Of a stretch of DNA of 64,000 bases, positions 1 through 8,806 are shown piece by piece; within the stretch, counting starts at the first letter, position 1, and each line of letters begins with the position of its first letter. A program made the position numbers and the translations under genes. The notes beneath the pieces were generated by a model that saw only the letters and a program-made list of their open reading frames with translations, was not told the origin of the DNA and did no database searches. This stretch comes from Mycolicibacterium peregrinum (GTDB taxonomy: Bacteria; Actinomycetota; Actinomycetes; Mycobacteriales; Mycobacteriaceae). Location of the stretch: assembly GCF_002102345.1 (NCBI RefSeq), contig NZ_LQPP01000037.1, positions 89,340 through 153,339 on the forward strand, in the 5' to 3' direction.

Positions 1-527
1 CGCACCGGATCATCGAGCTGGTTTCCACCATCCAGCTACCGGTGGTGTGCGCAGTGCGGGGCTGGGCGGTCGGATTGGGTTGCAACCTGGCCCTCGCCGC
101 CGACTTCACCATCGCCGACACCGGGGCGACGTTCTGGGAACCGTTCATGAACCGGGGATTCACCCCCGATTCAGGGGCGACCTGGCTGCTGCCACGGCTG
201 GCGGGGGTGGCTCGGGCCAAGCGGATGCTGCTGCTCGGTGAGAAGGTCAACGGATCACAGGCGGCCGACTGGGGCCTGATCCACAGCGCGGTGCTCGCCG
301 GCGAGTTGGATGCGGCAGTGGATTCGTTATTGGCGCGTCTGGCCGCCGGGCCGACCGTCGCGATCGGACTGGCCAAACAGGCCATTGCCTACGGCCAGCA
401 CGCCACCCTTACCCAGTCCATGAACCAAGAATTGTCCAACCTGGAACTCTCCTGCCGTACAGGCGATTTCAAAGAAGGCCTGGCCGCGTTCCGGGAACAC
501 CGCGATCCCGACTTCACCGGGCGATAA
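1..527 (+). CDS. Enoyl-CoA hydratase/isomerase (crotonase), PaaG-like, 5' end missing
   Basis: The gene enters from the left edge; the open frame begins at base 3 and ends with TAA at 525-527, leaving about 174 C-terminal residues. Seen: the oxyanion-hole stretch GWAVGLGCNLALAAD and the segment TPDSGATWLLPRLAG, in which an Asp stands where PaaG-type 1,2-epoxyphenylacetyl-CoA isomerases keep their catalytic acid; the classic hydratase glutamates are absent by hand alignment. The crotonase fold acts on CoA thioesters in the cytoplasm. It is followed 9 bases later by a second crotonase gene, so it is the upstream member of a co-directional run of six genes. Isomerase is more likely than hydratase, but the substrate is unknown. 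Confidence 0.85.
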   Translation, partial: HRIIELVSTIQLPVVCAVRGWAVGLGCNLALAADFTIADTGATFWEPFMNRGFTPDSGATWLLPRLAGVARAKRMLLLGEKVNGSQAADWGLIHSAVLAGELDAAVDSLLARLAAGPTVAIGLAKQAIAYGQHATLTQSMNQELSNLELSCRTGDFKEGLAAFREHRDPDFTGR

Positions 528-536
528 GAGGAATCG

Positions 537-1343
537 ATGACAGATTACGAGACCATCAAATACGAGGTGGACGGCCACAAGGCCACCATCACCCTGAATC
601 GGCCCGACGCGCTCAACGCGCTGTCCCCGCACATGATCACCGAACTGCGGGCCGCCTACGACAACGCCGAGAATGACGACAACGTCTGGCTGATGATCGT
701 CACCGCCACCGGTCGGGCCTTCTGCACCGGCGCCGACGTCAAGGAGATCCCCGGCGACGGAAAGGTCGTCAATGAGAGGCCCTACCTGTCCACGTACGAA
801 CAGTGGGAGGCGCCGCAGGAGGGCACCCCGCCGTTTCGCACCATGGCCAAGCCAGTTGTGGTGGCGATCAACGGAATCTGCTGTGGCGCCGGACTGGACT
901 GGGTCACCACCGGTGACATCGTGATCGCCTCGGACCAGGCGACGTTCTTCGACCCGCACGTCAGCATCGGTCTGGTCGCCGCCCGCGAAATGGTGCGCCT
1001 GGCCCGTGCCCTCCCCCGGTCGGTGGCGCTGCGGATGGCGCTGATGGGCAAGCACGAGCGCATGACCGTCGAGCGCGCGTACGAACTCGGGTTGATCACC
1101 GAGATCGTCGAGCACGACAAACTGCTGGAACGTGCCCACGAGATCGCCGACACCGTGTGTCTCAATGCCCCACTGGCGGTTCGCGGAACCCGACTGGCCA
1201 TTCACAAGACCCTGGATCTGCCGCTGCACGAAGGAGAGATCCTGGCCGAGACGTTCCGCGAGCGGGTGGTCCGCACCGAAGACGCGCTCGAAGGACCGCG
1301 AGCCTTCGTCGAGAAGCGCAAGCCCAACTGGCAGGCGCGGTAA
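537..1343 (+). CDS. Crotonase-family protein lacking the usual catalytic glutamates
   Basis: 268 residues, normal crotonase length. The ATG at 537 has a purine-rich AGAGGA ribosome site just upstream. The CoA-binding and oxyanion-hole motifs are present (TGADVKE near residue 63; NGICCGAGLDW near 110). In the following helix the sequence reads FFDPHVSIGLVAAREMVRLA and then RSVALRMALMG; by hand alignment the two glutamates of true enoyl-CoA hydratases are replaced by His and Arg. The chemistry may therefore be isomerisation, C-C bond cleavage or thioester hydrolysis rather than hydration. It sits in a tight run of crotonases and CoA ligases, with 6 bases to the next gene. Confidence 0.85.
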   Translation: MTDYETIKYEVDGHKATITLNRPDALNALSPHMITELRAAYDNAENDDNVWLMIVTATGRAFCTGADVKEIPGDGKVVNERPYLSTYEQWEAPQEGTPPFRTMAKPVVVAINGICCGAGLDWVTTGDIVIASDQATFFDPHVSIGLVAAREMVRLARALPRSVALRMALMGKHERMTVERAYELGLITEIVEHDKLLERAHEIADTVCLNAPLAVRGTRLAIHKTLDLPLHEGEILAETFRERVVRTEDALEGPRAFVEKRKPNWQAR

Positions 1344-1349
1344 CAGGCA

Positions 1350-2123
1350 ATGGAGACGCTGCTCCTCGACTTCGACCACGAATCCCGGGTGGCCACGGTC
1401 ACGCTGAACCGCCCCGAGGCCCTGAACTCGTTCAACCGCGCCATGTGCAACGACATGCGCGACGCCTGGCATGCAATCAAGGACGATGAGAGCATCAACG
1501 CGGCGGTGCTACGGGCTGCCGGCGACCGGGCGTTCAGCGCCGGGTTGGACGTCAAATCAAGCTACGGACAACCCGAGATCGTCTGGAACCACGAGGATCC
1601 CGGTGAACTGCTGAGCCCCAAGTGGCAGAAGATGTGGAAGCCGGTGGTCTGCGCGGTACAGGGCATGTGCACCGCGGGTGCGCTGTACTTCGTCAACGAG
1701 GCCGACATCGTGATCTGCTCCCAGGAGGCGACCTTCTTCGATTCCCATGTCAGCGCCGGACTGGTCTCGGCGCTGGAGCCGATCGGCCTGATGCGCCGGG
1801 TCGGCCTCGGCGATACGTTGCGGATGGCGTTGATGGGCAATGACGAACGGGTAAGCGCCGAGACGGCTCTGCGTATCGGCCTGGTCACCGAAGTCGTGGC
1901 CAGAGATCAGCTGTGGGACCGCGCACACGAGATCGCCGCCACGATCGCGGCGAAACCGCCGACTGCCACCCAGGGCACGGTGAAGGCCATCTGGGAGTCC
2001 CTGGACAAGCCGTACCGTGCCGCGATGGACCAGGGCCTCATCTACACGCGACTGGGCAATCCGATCGCCAAGGCCGAGTTGGCCGAACGCCCCCTGCCCA
2101 AGACACAGACCCGGATCCGTTGA
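1350..2123 (+). CDS. Crotonase-family protein, paralogue of the preceding gene
   Basis: 257 residues. The order of motifs matches the upstream gene: SAGLDVKSS oxyanion segment, GMCTAGALYFVNEADIVI, and FFDSHVSAGLVSA, again with His and Arg at the positions where hydratases keep glutamates. The close likeness to the gene at 537-1343 points to tandem duplication and perhaps a heteromeric enzyme. The TGA stop shares its final A with the ATG of the CoA ligase at 2123, indicating translational coupling. Substrate unknown; presumably an acyl-CoA made by the ligases downstream. Confidence 0.85.
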   Translation: METLLLDFDHESRVATVTLNRPEALNSFNRAMCNDMRDAWHAIKDDESINAAVLRAAGDRAFSAGLDVKSSYGQPEIVWNHEDPGELLSPKWQKMWKPVVCAVQGMCTAGALYFVNEADIVICSQEATFFDSHVSAGLVSALEPIGLMRRVGLGDTLRMALMGNDERVSAETALRIGLVTEVVARDQLWDRAHEIAATIAAKPPTATQGTVKAIWESLDKPYRAAMDQGLIYTRLGNPIAKAELAERPLPKTQTRIR

Positions 2124-3571
2124 TGGCCCACCCGCTTTCGCGATGCATCGACGAGGTACTCGATCTCGACCCTGCCGCACCGGCCATCCAGTACGACGGC
2201 CAGTGGTTCACCTGGGGACAGGTCGCGACGCTCGCGCGGCGCATCGGTGCGTCGACGGCCGGCACGCGCGTCGGCATCCTCCTGCGCAACGAACCGGCGC
2301 ACGTGGCAGCGCTACTCGGGGTGCTGGCCTCCGGCGGCACCGTCGTGGTGATCAATCCCTCCCGCGGCGACGAGCGCACCCGGGCCGACATCGAGACACT
2401 CGACCTGCCGGTACTCGTCGGCCTGGCCGAGGACATCGCCGCGCTGGCCTCACCCTCCCCCACGACGACGACCGTGACGATCCGCGATCTCGAAACCGAG
2501 CCAGAGGTGGTTACCGCCCCGGATCCGACGCACGACGCCGGGCGACCAGGGGTGGCGGTGTGGATGTTGACCAGCGGCACCACCGGCCCGCCCAAACGCG
2601 TGGACCTGACGTACGACATGCTCGCCCGCAGCGTCATCGGCCGCGATCCCGAAAATTCCCCGGCACCAACCGAACTGCGACGCGGAGTAGCCATCGTCAA
2701 CTCGCCTTTGGTCCACGTCGGCGGCGTGTTCCGGGTCCTGTTGTGCATCGCCGAGGCACGGCCGTTCGTCCTGCTGCCCAAATTCGAGCTCCAGCGCTGG
2801 GCCGATGCCGTGCGGGAGCACCAGCCGCGAGCGGTGTCACTGGTTCCGGCCGCACTGCGCATGGTGCTGCACTCCGACCTCACCCGCGACGACCTCGCCG
2901 GCATCCGCGCGGTCACCTCCGGCACCGCCCCGCTGTCGGCCGACGATGCCGATGCGTTCACCGAGAAGTTCGGCATCCCGGTATTGACCTCCTACGCCGC
3001 AACCGAGTTCGGTGGCGGGGTGGCGAGCTGGACGCTGGCCGATCACCAGAAGCATTGGAAGGACAAGCGGGGCAGTGTCGGCCGCGCCAATCCCGGTGCC
3101 CGGCTGCGCGTCGTCGACGAGGACGGCAGTCCGCTGGGGTCGGATGAGCACGGGCTGTTGGAGGTCAAGCCGGCGCAGTTCGACGCCGACGCGGACTGGA
3201 TACGAACCACCGACCTGGCCCGCATCGATGCCGACGGATTCGTCTGGATACTCGGTCGCGCCGACCAGGCCATCATCCGCGGTGGATTCAAGGTGATGCC
3301 CGACGATGTGCGGACCGCCCTTGAGAGCCACCCCGCGGTGCGCGGCGCGGCGGTGATCGGCATTCCCGATGAGCGCCTCGGTGAGACGCCGGTGGCGATG
3401 GTCGAGCTGCGCATGCCTGCCCCCTCGGCCGAACTCACCGACTATCTGCAGGGACGGCTGGCCCGATACGAGATCCCCACGCGGATCGCAATTGTGGACG
3501 CCATCCCGCGTACGCCGTCGGGCAAGGCCGACCTGGGTGCCGTCCGCGAGCACTTCGCCACCGGTGGCTGA
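2123..3571 (+). CDS. Acyl-CoA ligase (AMP-dependent synthetase), copy 1
   Basis: 482 residues from ATG 2123, which overlaps the previous stop; the open frame continues upstream only as antisense-like sequence inside the crotonase gene. ANL-superfamily motifs appear in order: P-loop MLTSGTTGPPKR (about residues 152-163), YAATEFGGG (A5), RTTDLARIDADGFVWILGR (A7/A8) and the C-terminal catalytic-lysine motif RTPSGKADL. It would activate a carboxylic acid to acyl-AMP and then acyl-CoA. At about 480 residues it is shorter than typical FadD enzymes (over 500). It is the first of three consecutive ligase genes that overlap at their ends. Confidence 0.9.
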   Translation: MAHPLSRCIDEVLDLDPAAPAIQYDGQWFTWGQVATLARRIGASTAGTRVGILLRNEPAHVAALLGVLASGGTVVVINPSRGDERTRADIETLDLPVLVGLAEDIAALASPSPTTTTVTIRDLETEPEVVTAPDPTHDAGRPGVAVWMLTSGTTGPPKRVDLTYDMLARSVIGRDPENSPAPTELRRGVAIVNSPLVHVGGVFRVLLCIAEARPFVLLPKFELQRWADAVREHQPRAVSLVPAALRMVLHSDLTRDDLAGIRAVTSGTAPLSADDADAFTEKFGIPVLTSYAATEFGGGVASWTLADHQKHWKDKRGSVGRANPGARLRVVDEDGSPLGSDEHGLLEVKPAQFDADADWIRTTDLARIDADGFVWILGRADQAIIRGGFKVMPDDVRTALESHPAVRGAAVIGIPDERLGETPVAMVELRMPAPSAELTDYLQGRLARYEIPTRIAIVDAIPRTPSGKADLGAVREHFATGG

Positions 3572-5009
3572 CACGCTGGCCGCTCTGCTCTCCGGCCTGC
3601 GCGACCGGGGTGATCATCCCCTGCTGATCTGCGACGACAGCCGGATCAGCTACGCAGAGGCCGAGATCCGTTCGGCCTCGGTGGCTCGGGGCCTGATCCA
3701 GCTGGGGGCAGGCAAGGGCACACACGTCGGGCTGCTCTATCCGAACGGCGTCGACTTCGTGGTGGCCATGCTGGCCGCTGCGCGAATCGGCGCCGTCGTG
3801 GTGCCGTACTCCACGTTTTTCACCGCAGCCGAGCTAAACACTCAACTGCGCGACAGCGATACCGCGATCCTGATGTCGGCACGCTCCTACCGCAATCACG
3901 ACTATGCGCAACGGCTTTCCGGTATCGACGGCCCGTGCCTGCGGCACGTGGTGTTCGAGATGCCCCGCGCCGACGTTCCGGCACTGGCCGAATTCGAAGA
4001 CGACGTCGACGGCTGCGACCCGCTGGCCATCGTCTACACCTCAGGCTCGACCGGCCCGCCGAAAGGGGCCGTGCATACTCACGCTTCGCTGATCGGCCAT
4101 CAACGCAACCTCAACACGATCCGTGGGCTGACGAGCTCTGATCGGCTCTTCTGCAATTCACCGTTCTTCTGGATCGGAGGTTTCGCGTTCGGTCTGCTGG
4201 CCACCATGTCCGCCGGTGCCACCCTGATCTGCTCGAACGCCACCGACCCGGCGCTCACCCTCGACCTCATCGAGGCCGAGAGACCTACTGTCACCAATGG
4301 TTTCGTCGCCGGGATCGCACATCTCACGCACCACCCGAGCTACCCCGGCCGGAACTTCACGGCCCGTCGCGGCAACCTCTACCCGATCATGGCGCCCGAT
4401 GTGCGTCCGCGGGATCCCGAGCTACGCCACAACATGCTCGGTATGACGGAATCCGGCAGCGTCGTGCTGCTCGACGGTGACGAGACCGATCAACCCGAGC
4501 ACCAGCGCGGCAGCTACGGCAGGCCGGCTCCCGGGTTCGAGACCAAGCTGCTGGAGACGGGCGAACTGTGTATCCGGGGCCCTCACATGATGCAGGGCTA
4601 CTACGGGCACAGCAGAGAGGACTGTTTCGACCCCGACGGCTGGTTCCACACCGGAGACCTGGTGCGCGTGGACCGGGACGGATACTTCTACTTCCTCGGT
4701 CGCGCAGGCTCGATGATCAAGACGGCGGGTGCCAATGTGACACCCGGAGAGGTGGAAAAAGCCCTCGCGACACTGGGGTTCAGCGCGCATGTGCTCGGTC
4801 TTCCCGACGCGATGCGCGGCCAGACCGTCGCCGCCGTGATCGTCACCGAAACTCCGGTCGACTTCGACGCGATACGTCAAGCGCTACGCGACATGTTGTC
4901 GGCGTACAAGATCCCGCGGAAATTCGCGGTCTGCCCACCCGCCGAGCTGCCGACGCTGTCGAGCGGCAAGGTCGACATGCCGGCGCTGGTGAGGCTGTTC
5001 GATGTCTGA
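3564..5009 (+). CDS. Acyl-CoA ligase (AMP-dependent synthetase), copy 2
   Basis: About 481 residues if translation starts at GTG 3564, which overlaps the stop of the preceding ligase by 8 bases; an upstream in-frame ATG at 3369 lies wholly within the other gene and gives non-homologous sequence. Motifs: YTSGSTGPPKGAVHTH (P-loop), LGMTESGS, HTGDLVRVDRDGYFYFLGR, and LSSGKVDM with the catalytic lysine. Cytoplasmic adenylate-forming enzyme producing an acyl-CoA. It is closer in motif spelling to copy 3 than to copy 1. Substrate cannot be told from sequence. Confidence 0.88.
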   Translation: MADTLAALLSGLRDRGDHPLLICDDSRISYAEAEIRSASVARGLIQLGAGKGTHVGLLYPNGVDFVVAMLAAARIGAVVVPYSTFFTAAELNTQLRDSDTAILMSARSYRNHDYAQRLSGIDGPCLRHVVFEMPRADVPALAEFEDDVDGCDPLAIVYTSGSTGPPKGAVHTHASLIGHQRNLNTIRGLTSSDRLFCNSPFFWIGGFAFGLLATMSAGATLICSNATDPALTLDLIEAERPTVTNGFVAGIAHLTHHPSYPGRNFTARRGNLYPIMAPDVRPRDPELRHNMLGMTESGSVVLLDGDETDQPEHQRGSYGRPAPGFETKLLETGELCIRGPHMMQGYYGHSREDCFDPDGWFHTGDLVRVDRDGYFYFLGRAGSMIKTAGANVTPGEVEKALATLGFSAHVLGLPDAMRGQTVAAVIVTETPVDFDAIRQALRDMLSAYKIPRKFAVCPPAELPTLSSGKVDMPALVRLFDV

Positions 5010-6477
5010 CTCGCTGCCGGACACCGTAGATGCGCTGCTGCGTCACCATGCGCCGTCCACCAAACCCATGGTGATCGATCCGGACACCCGCATCGGTTAC
5101 GCCGAACTCGATACCAGTACCCGAGAGCTGGCGGCTGGGTTGATGGTGGCCGGGGTCGACAAGGGAACACGTGTCGGTCTGATCATGCCCAACTCCGCCG
5201 ACTGGGTACGGATTGCCCTGGCGATCACCAGAATCGGAGCAATCCTCGTCCCCCTGAGCACACTGCTGACGGGCCGGGAACTCACAGCCCAGTTGCGGAC
5301 CGCCTCCGTGCAGTACCTGATCGCCGTCGAACAGTTCCGCGGCCGCCGTTACCCGCACGGTCCGGTGCCGTCACTACGCGAGACCTGGAGCCCGGAGGAC
5401 GTTCTCGCTTTCACCGGCACCGCACCGTTGCCACCGGTACGGCCCAGCGACCGACTGGTCATCATGTTCACCTCGGGCAGCAGTGGCGCGCCGAAAGGCG
5501 TCGTCCACTCGCATGCAAACGCCTTGGCTGCGGTCCGTTCGGGGCTCGGTGCCCGGTGCATCACCGCCGAGACCCGCCTCTACCTTCCGATGCCGTTCTT
5601 CTGGGTCGGCGGTTTCGGCGCCGGTATCCTTTCGGCGCTGGTGGCCGGGGCCACCCTGGTGACCGAGCCAGTTCCCGGCCCCGAATCCACCCTGGAACTC
5701 CTTCAGCGTGAACGGGTTACGTTGTTCCGCGGATGGCCCGCACAGGCCGAATCGCTCGCTCGTCATCCTGCGAGCGGCGACCTATCGATGCTACGACCGG
5801 GAAGCCTGGAGGCTCTGCTCCCGGTGCATCTGCGTGCTGAGCCCGGCGCGCGGGCGTCGCTGTTTGGGATGACCGAATCGTTCGGGCCCTACTGCGGCTA
5901 TCCGGCTGATGCCGACATGCCCCGTTCCGCGTGGGGCAGCTGTGGTAAACCGTTCCCGGGAATGGACATTCGCATCGTCGACACCGCTACCGGCACAGCC
6001 CGGCCCACGGGTGTCACCGGCGAGATCCAGATCCGCGGGCGGCACATCATGCGTGGAATCTGCCGACGCAGTCGCGAGGAAGTCTTCACTCCTGACGGCT
6101 ACTACCCCACCGGCGATCTGGGCTACCTCGATCGCGACGGGTTCCTGTTCTACCGCGGCCGGTCCGATGACATGTTCAAAGTCAATGGCGCCACGGTGTA
6201 TCCCAGTGAAGTACAGCGGGCGCTTCTGTCTCTTCCCGGAGTCCGCGCCGCTCATGTCGTGAATGTTCCCGATGGTCAGACCAATCGGGTCGGGGCGGTA
6301 CTCGTCGGCGGCGGCCTCGCGACGGATTCGCTGCACACCGCCGCACGCGACGTACTGAGTCCGTTCAAGGTGCCCACGCGGTGGCTGCTGTTGGCCGACG
6401 AAGATGCAGTGCCGCACGGAGCCACCGGGAAAGTCGACAATGCCGCACTACGCGCCATGCTCGCGACTCCGGACTAG
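5002..6477 (+). CDS. Acyl-CoA ligase (AMP-dependent synthetase), copy 3
   Basis: 491 residues; the ATG at 5002 overlaps the previous stop by 8 bases. Motifs: FTSGSSGAPKGVVHSHA, FGMTESFG, PTGDLGYLDRDGFLFYRGR and HGATGKVDN. Three ligases in a row with the same kind of overlap suggest tandem duplication followed by specialisation, for example for related acids of one degradation pathway. Its TAG stop overlaps by 4 bases the end of the convergent TetR gene. Confidence 0.9.
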   Translation: MSDSLPDTVDALLRHHAPSTKPMVIDPDTRIGYAELDTSTRELAAGLMVAGVDKGTRVGLIMPNSADWVRIALAITRIGAILVPLSTLLTGRELTAQLRTASVQYLIAVEQFRGRRYPHGPVPSLRETWSPEDVLAFTGTAPLPPVRPSDRLVIMFTSGSSGAPKGVVHSHANALAAVRSGLGARCITAETRLYLPMPFFWVGGFGAGILSALVAGATLVTEPVPGPESTLELLQRERVTLFRGWPAQAESLARHPASGDLSMLRPGSLEALLPVHLRAEPGARASLFGMTESFGPYCGYPADADMPRSAWGSCGKPFPGMDIRIVDTATGTARPTGVTGEIQIRGRHIMRGICRRSREEVFTPDGYYPTGDLGYLDRDGFLFYRGRSDDMFKVNGATVYPSEVQRALLSLPGVRAAHVVNVPDGQTNRVGAVLVGGGLATDSLHTAARDVLSPFKVPTRWLLLADEDAVPHGATGKVDNAALRAMLATPD

Positions 6478-7073
6478 CACCGTCGCTGGTGGTCCCACGG
6501 TGCCAGCAGCAGTCGGCAGGCATACCGCACGTCGGCGACCGCGCTGTCCGTGTCGAGTTGCCCTGCAGTGGCCCAGGTCAGGATGCCGTACATGCACTGC
6601 TCGACCATTCTGGTCAGTCGATGATCCTCGGCAGTGGGTTCGGCAATCCCTGCCTCGGCCAGGATCCGTTCCCGCATGGACAGATCGGCAGGCGCATCGG
6701 CGGAGGACCGAATGGCATTGATGGAAACCAGCATTGCCCTGGCCAACGGCGGCTGCGCCAGCAACCGTTCGGCGGCGTCCCCCAGGAAGTCGCATATCGC
6801 CGCCACCGGATCGTCCGGAATACCACCGGATTCCGGCATCGACTGGATGGACGCGTTGAGCGATGCGGCATAGAGATGATGCTTGGTCGGGTAATAGCGA
6901 TAGAGCGTGCCGAGAGCAACGCCCGCCTCGGCGGCGATGTCGGACATCTGCACTCGCTCGAGCCCGTGCACTGCCCCCAGCCGATCCGCGGCCTCAAGAA
7001 TCGCGGCGATACGCGCCTGTTGGCGGGGCGTTGACGCCTGCCCGGGTTTCCGGGGTGTTCCGATGCGCGCCAT
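6474..7073 (-). CDS. TetR-family regulator, likely of the adjacent acyl-CoA cluster
   Basis: 199 residues. The N-terminal helix-turn-helix reads VQMSDIAAEAGVALGTLYRYYPTK (cited in part) at about residues 41-64, typical TetR; the remainder is a ligand and dimerisation domain. Its start faces the SDR gene at 7143 across 69 bases that contain a perfect 6-4-6 inverted repeat (7095-7110), the probable operator. It likely represses itself and the rightward SDR-LLM-SnoaL operon, and possibly the ligase run to its left. The ligand is probably an acyl-CoA, as for many TetR proteins beside fatty-acid-type genes; that is inference. Confidence 0.88.
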   Translation of the reverse strand: MARIGTPRKPGQASTPRQQARIAAILEAADRLGAVHGLERVQMSDIAAEAGVALGTLYRYYPTKHHLYAASLNASIQSMPESGGIPDDPVAAICDFLGDAAERLLAQPPLARAMLVSINAIRSSADAPADLSMRERILAEAGIAEPTAEDHRLTRMVEQCMYGILTWATAGQLDTDSAVADVRYACRLLLAPWDHQRRC

Positions 7074-7094
7074 CCGGACGAACTCCTAGCAAAA

Positions 7095-7110
7095 CTAGAA
7101 TTGCTTCTAG
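7095..7110. promoter_or_regulatory. Inverted repeat CTAGAA-N4-TTCTAG, probable TetR operator
   Basis: CTAGAA (7095-7100), TTGC, then TTCTAG (7105-7110) form a perfect palindrome. It lies 22 bases upstream of the TetR ATG and 32 bases upstream of the GTG at 7143. A further CTAG occurs at 7086-7089. Position and symmetry fit an autoregulatory TetR site serving both divergent genes. Confidence 0.6.
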
Positions 7111-7142
7111 AAATCAGTACGCACTGATGCTACAACAGACTG

Positions 7143-7979
7143 GTGATCGAAGAAGACTCCCCACTCGGCGCCACGGCGTTCGATGCTCAGAAGTACGGCC
7201 CTTGGGCCGTCATCACCGGCGGCTCGGAAGGGGTCGGTAGATCCTTCGCGCTAATGCTCGCTGCGGCGGGAGTGAATCTGCTGCTGGTCGCCCGCAAGCC
7301 CGGGCCGCTGGAAGAGTGCGCCGAACTCTGCCGCGCCCACGGGGTCGAGGTCCGTACCCTGAGCACTGATCTCGCGGACCCATCCTCGGCCGACGCTGTG
7401 GCAGAAGCAGTTGGGGACGTCGAGGTGGGCCTGCTGGTCCACAATGCCGGCGCGAACACCCACAGCGCACGGTTTCTCGACGGTGACCTCGCCGCTTTTC
7501 AGCGGGTCATCGACTTGAACATCACCACTCCGCTGGCCCTGGTCCACCATTTCGGAGCGGCGATGCGCAGCCGCCGCCGCGGGGGCATCCTGCTGGTCGG
7601 ATCGATGGCCGGATACCTCGGCTCGAACCGGCACACGGTGTATGGCGGCGTCAAGGCCTTCGGCAGGATCTTCGCCGAAAGCCTGTGGCTGGAACTGCGG
7701 GACGACAACGTCGACGTGCTCGAGCTCGTCCTCGGGGTGACCCGCACCCCGGCGATGGACCGGGTCGGACTCAACTTCGACATCCCCGGCATGGCGGTGT
7801 CCGAGCCTGACGACGTCGCCGCCGAAGGTCTCGCCGCGCTCGGACAGGGCCCCGTGCACGTCGTATCACAACACGCGAAAGTCGCTCATGCCCACAATGA
7901 TCCGGACCGCGCCGCCGCCATCCTTCGTACCGACAAGATGATGCGGCAGCTGATGGGATCGACAGAGGAGTCCGCATAG
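7143..7979 (+). CDS. Short-chain dehydrogenase/reductase (SDR)
   Basis: 278 residues, GTG start. Rossmann cofactor motif TGGSEGVG at about residues 24-31, NAG at about 103 (HNAGANT), and the catalytic pair in VYGGVKAF (Tyr-x3-Lys) near residue 162. Classical SDR that would oxidise or reduce a hydroxyl/keto group with NAD(P). It is the first gene of a three-gene operon with LLM and SnoaL-like genes; its TAG stop overlaps the next GTG start by one base. Likely controlled by the divergent TetR protein. Confidence 0.88.
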   Translation: MIEEDSPLGATAFDAQKYGPWAVITGGSEGVGRSFALMLAAAGVNLLLVARKPGPLEECAELCRAHGVEVRTLSTDLADPSSADAVAEAVGDVEVGLLVHNAGANTHSARFLDGDLAAFQRVIDLNITTPLALVHHFGAAMRSRRRGGILLVGSMAGYLGSNRHTVYGGVKAFGRIFAESLWLELRDDNVDVLELVLGVTRTPAMDRVGLNFDIPGMAVSEPDDVAAEGLAALGQGPVHVVSQHAKVAHAHNDPDRAAAILRTDKMMRQLMGSTEESA

Positions 7980-8806
7980 TGAAGCTCGGACTCTCCACCC
8001 CGGTCGTGATGCAACACCCCGGTGAGTTTTCCCCGTGGGAAACGACCGCCGGCCCCGACGAATTGTCATTGATCGCCGAGAGAGCAGAAGCCCTGGGGTT
8101 CCATCACATGACCTGTGCAGAGCACACCGGCATCCCCGCCTCAGCGGCGGCGGTGCGCGGGACGGTGTACTGGGACCCGCTGGCCACGCTGTCCTTCCTC
8201 GCCGCCAGGACTCGACGGATCCGACTGGTCACCGCCGTTGTGGTGCTTCCGTACCACCACCCGGTCGCGCTGGCCAAGAGCTACGGGACTCTCGACCGGC
8301 TCAGCGGCGGGCGAGTCGTCCTCGGCGTCGGGGTCGGATCGCTCACCGAGGAGTTCGAGTTGCTCGGTGCCCCATGGGACGGGCGTGGGGCCGCCGCCGA
8401 CCGCGACATCGCCAGGCTGCGTGCGGCATGGGGACAGCCGGTGGTCGACGGGTTCGCCATCGAACCACACGCCACCAGCACCGATCTCACGGTCTGGGTG
8501 GGCGGTCGTACCAAGCGCTCGCTGCGTCGAGCCGTCGAGTTGGGCAACGGCTGGATGCCTTTCGGATTGCCGCCGGACACGATCGCCGAGTTCCTCGCGC
8601 AACGGCGGCCGCCGGCAGATTTCGATGTCGTGCTGTCCCCGGGCATGCCGCTGGACCCGCAAGGCGATCCGAACGCCACCCACGCTCGGCTGAGCCGGTT
8701 GCGTGACGTCGGCGCCACGATCGCCAACTGCACGTTGCAGGCCCGCAGCGTCGAGCATTTCTGCGATCAGCTCGAAGCCCTGCACACGATCGGTACCGGA
8801 GTATGA
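7979..8806 (+). CDS. LLM-class F420-dependent oxidoreductase
   Basis: 275 residues, GTG start at the last base of the previous stop. The bacterial-luciferase-like barrel shows FHHMTCAEHTG, an RIRLVTAVVVLPYHHPVALAK-type strand (cited in part) and LDRLSGGRVVLGVGVG, which together resemble the actinobacterial F420-dependent LLM subfamily. It would use deazaflavin F420 (possibly FMN) for hydride transfer to an unknown substrate. The stop overlaps the next ATG by 4 bases, so it is co-translated with the SnoaL-like gene. Confidence 0.82.
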   Translation: MKLGLSTPVVMQHPGEFSPWETTAGPDELSLIAERAEALGFHHMTCAEHTGIPASAAAVRGTVYWDPLATLSFLAARTRRIRLVTAVVVLPYHHPVALAKSYGTLDRLSGGRVVLGVGVGSLTEEFELLGAPWDGRGAAADRDIARLRAAWGQPVVDGFAIEPHATSTDLTVWVGGRTKRSLRRAVELGNGWMPFGLPPDTIAEFLAQRRPPADFDVVLSPGMPLDPQGDPNATHARLSRLRDVGATIANCTLQARSVEHFCDQLEALHTIGTGV

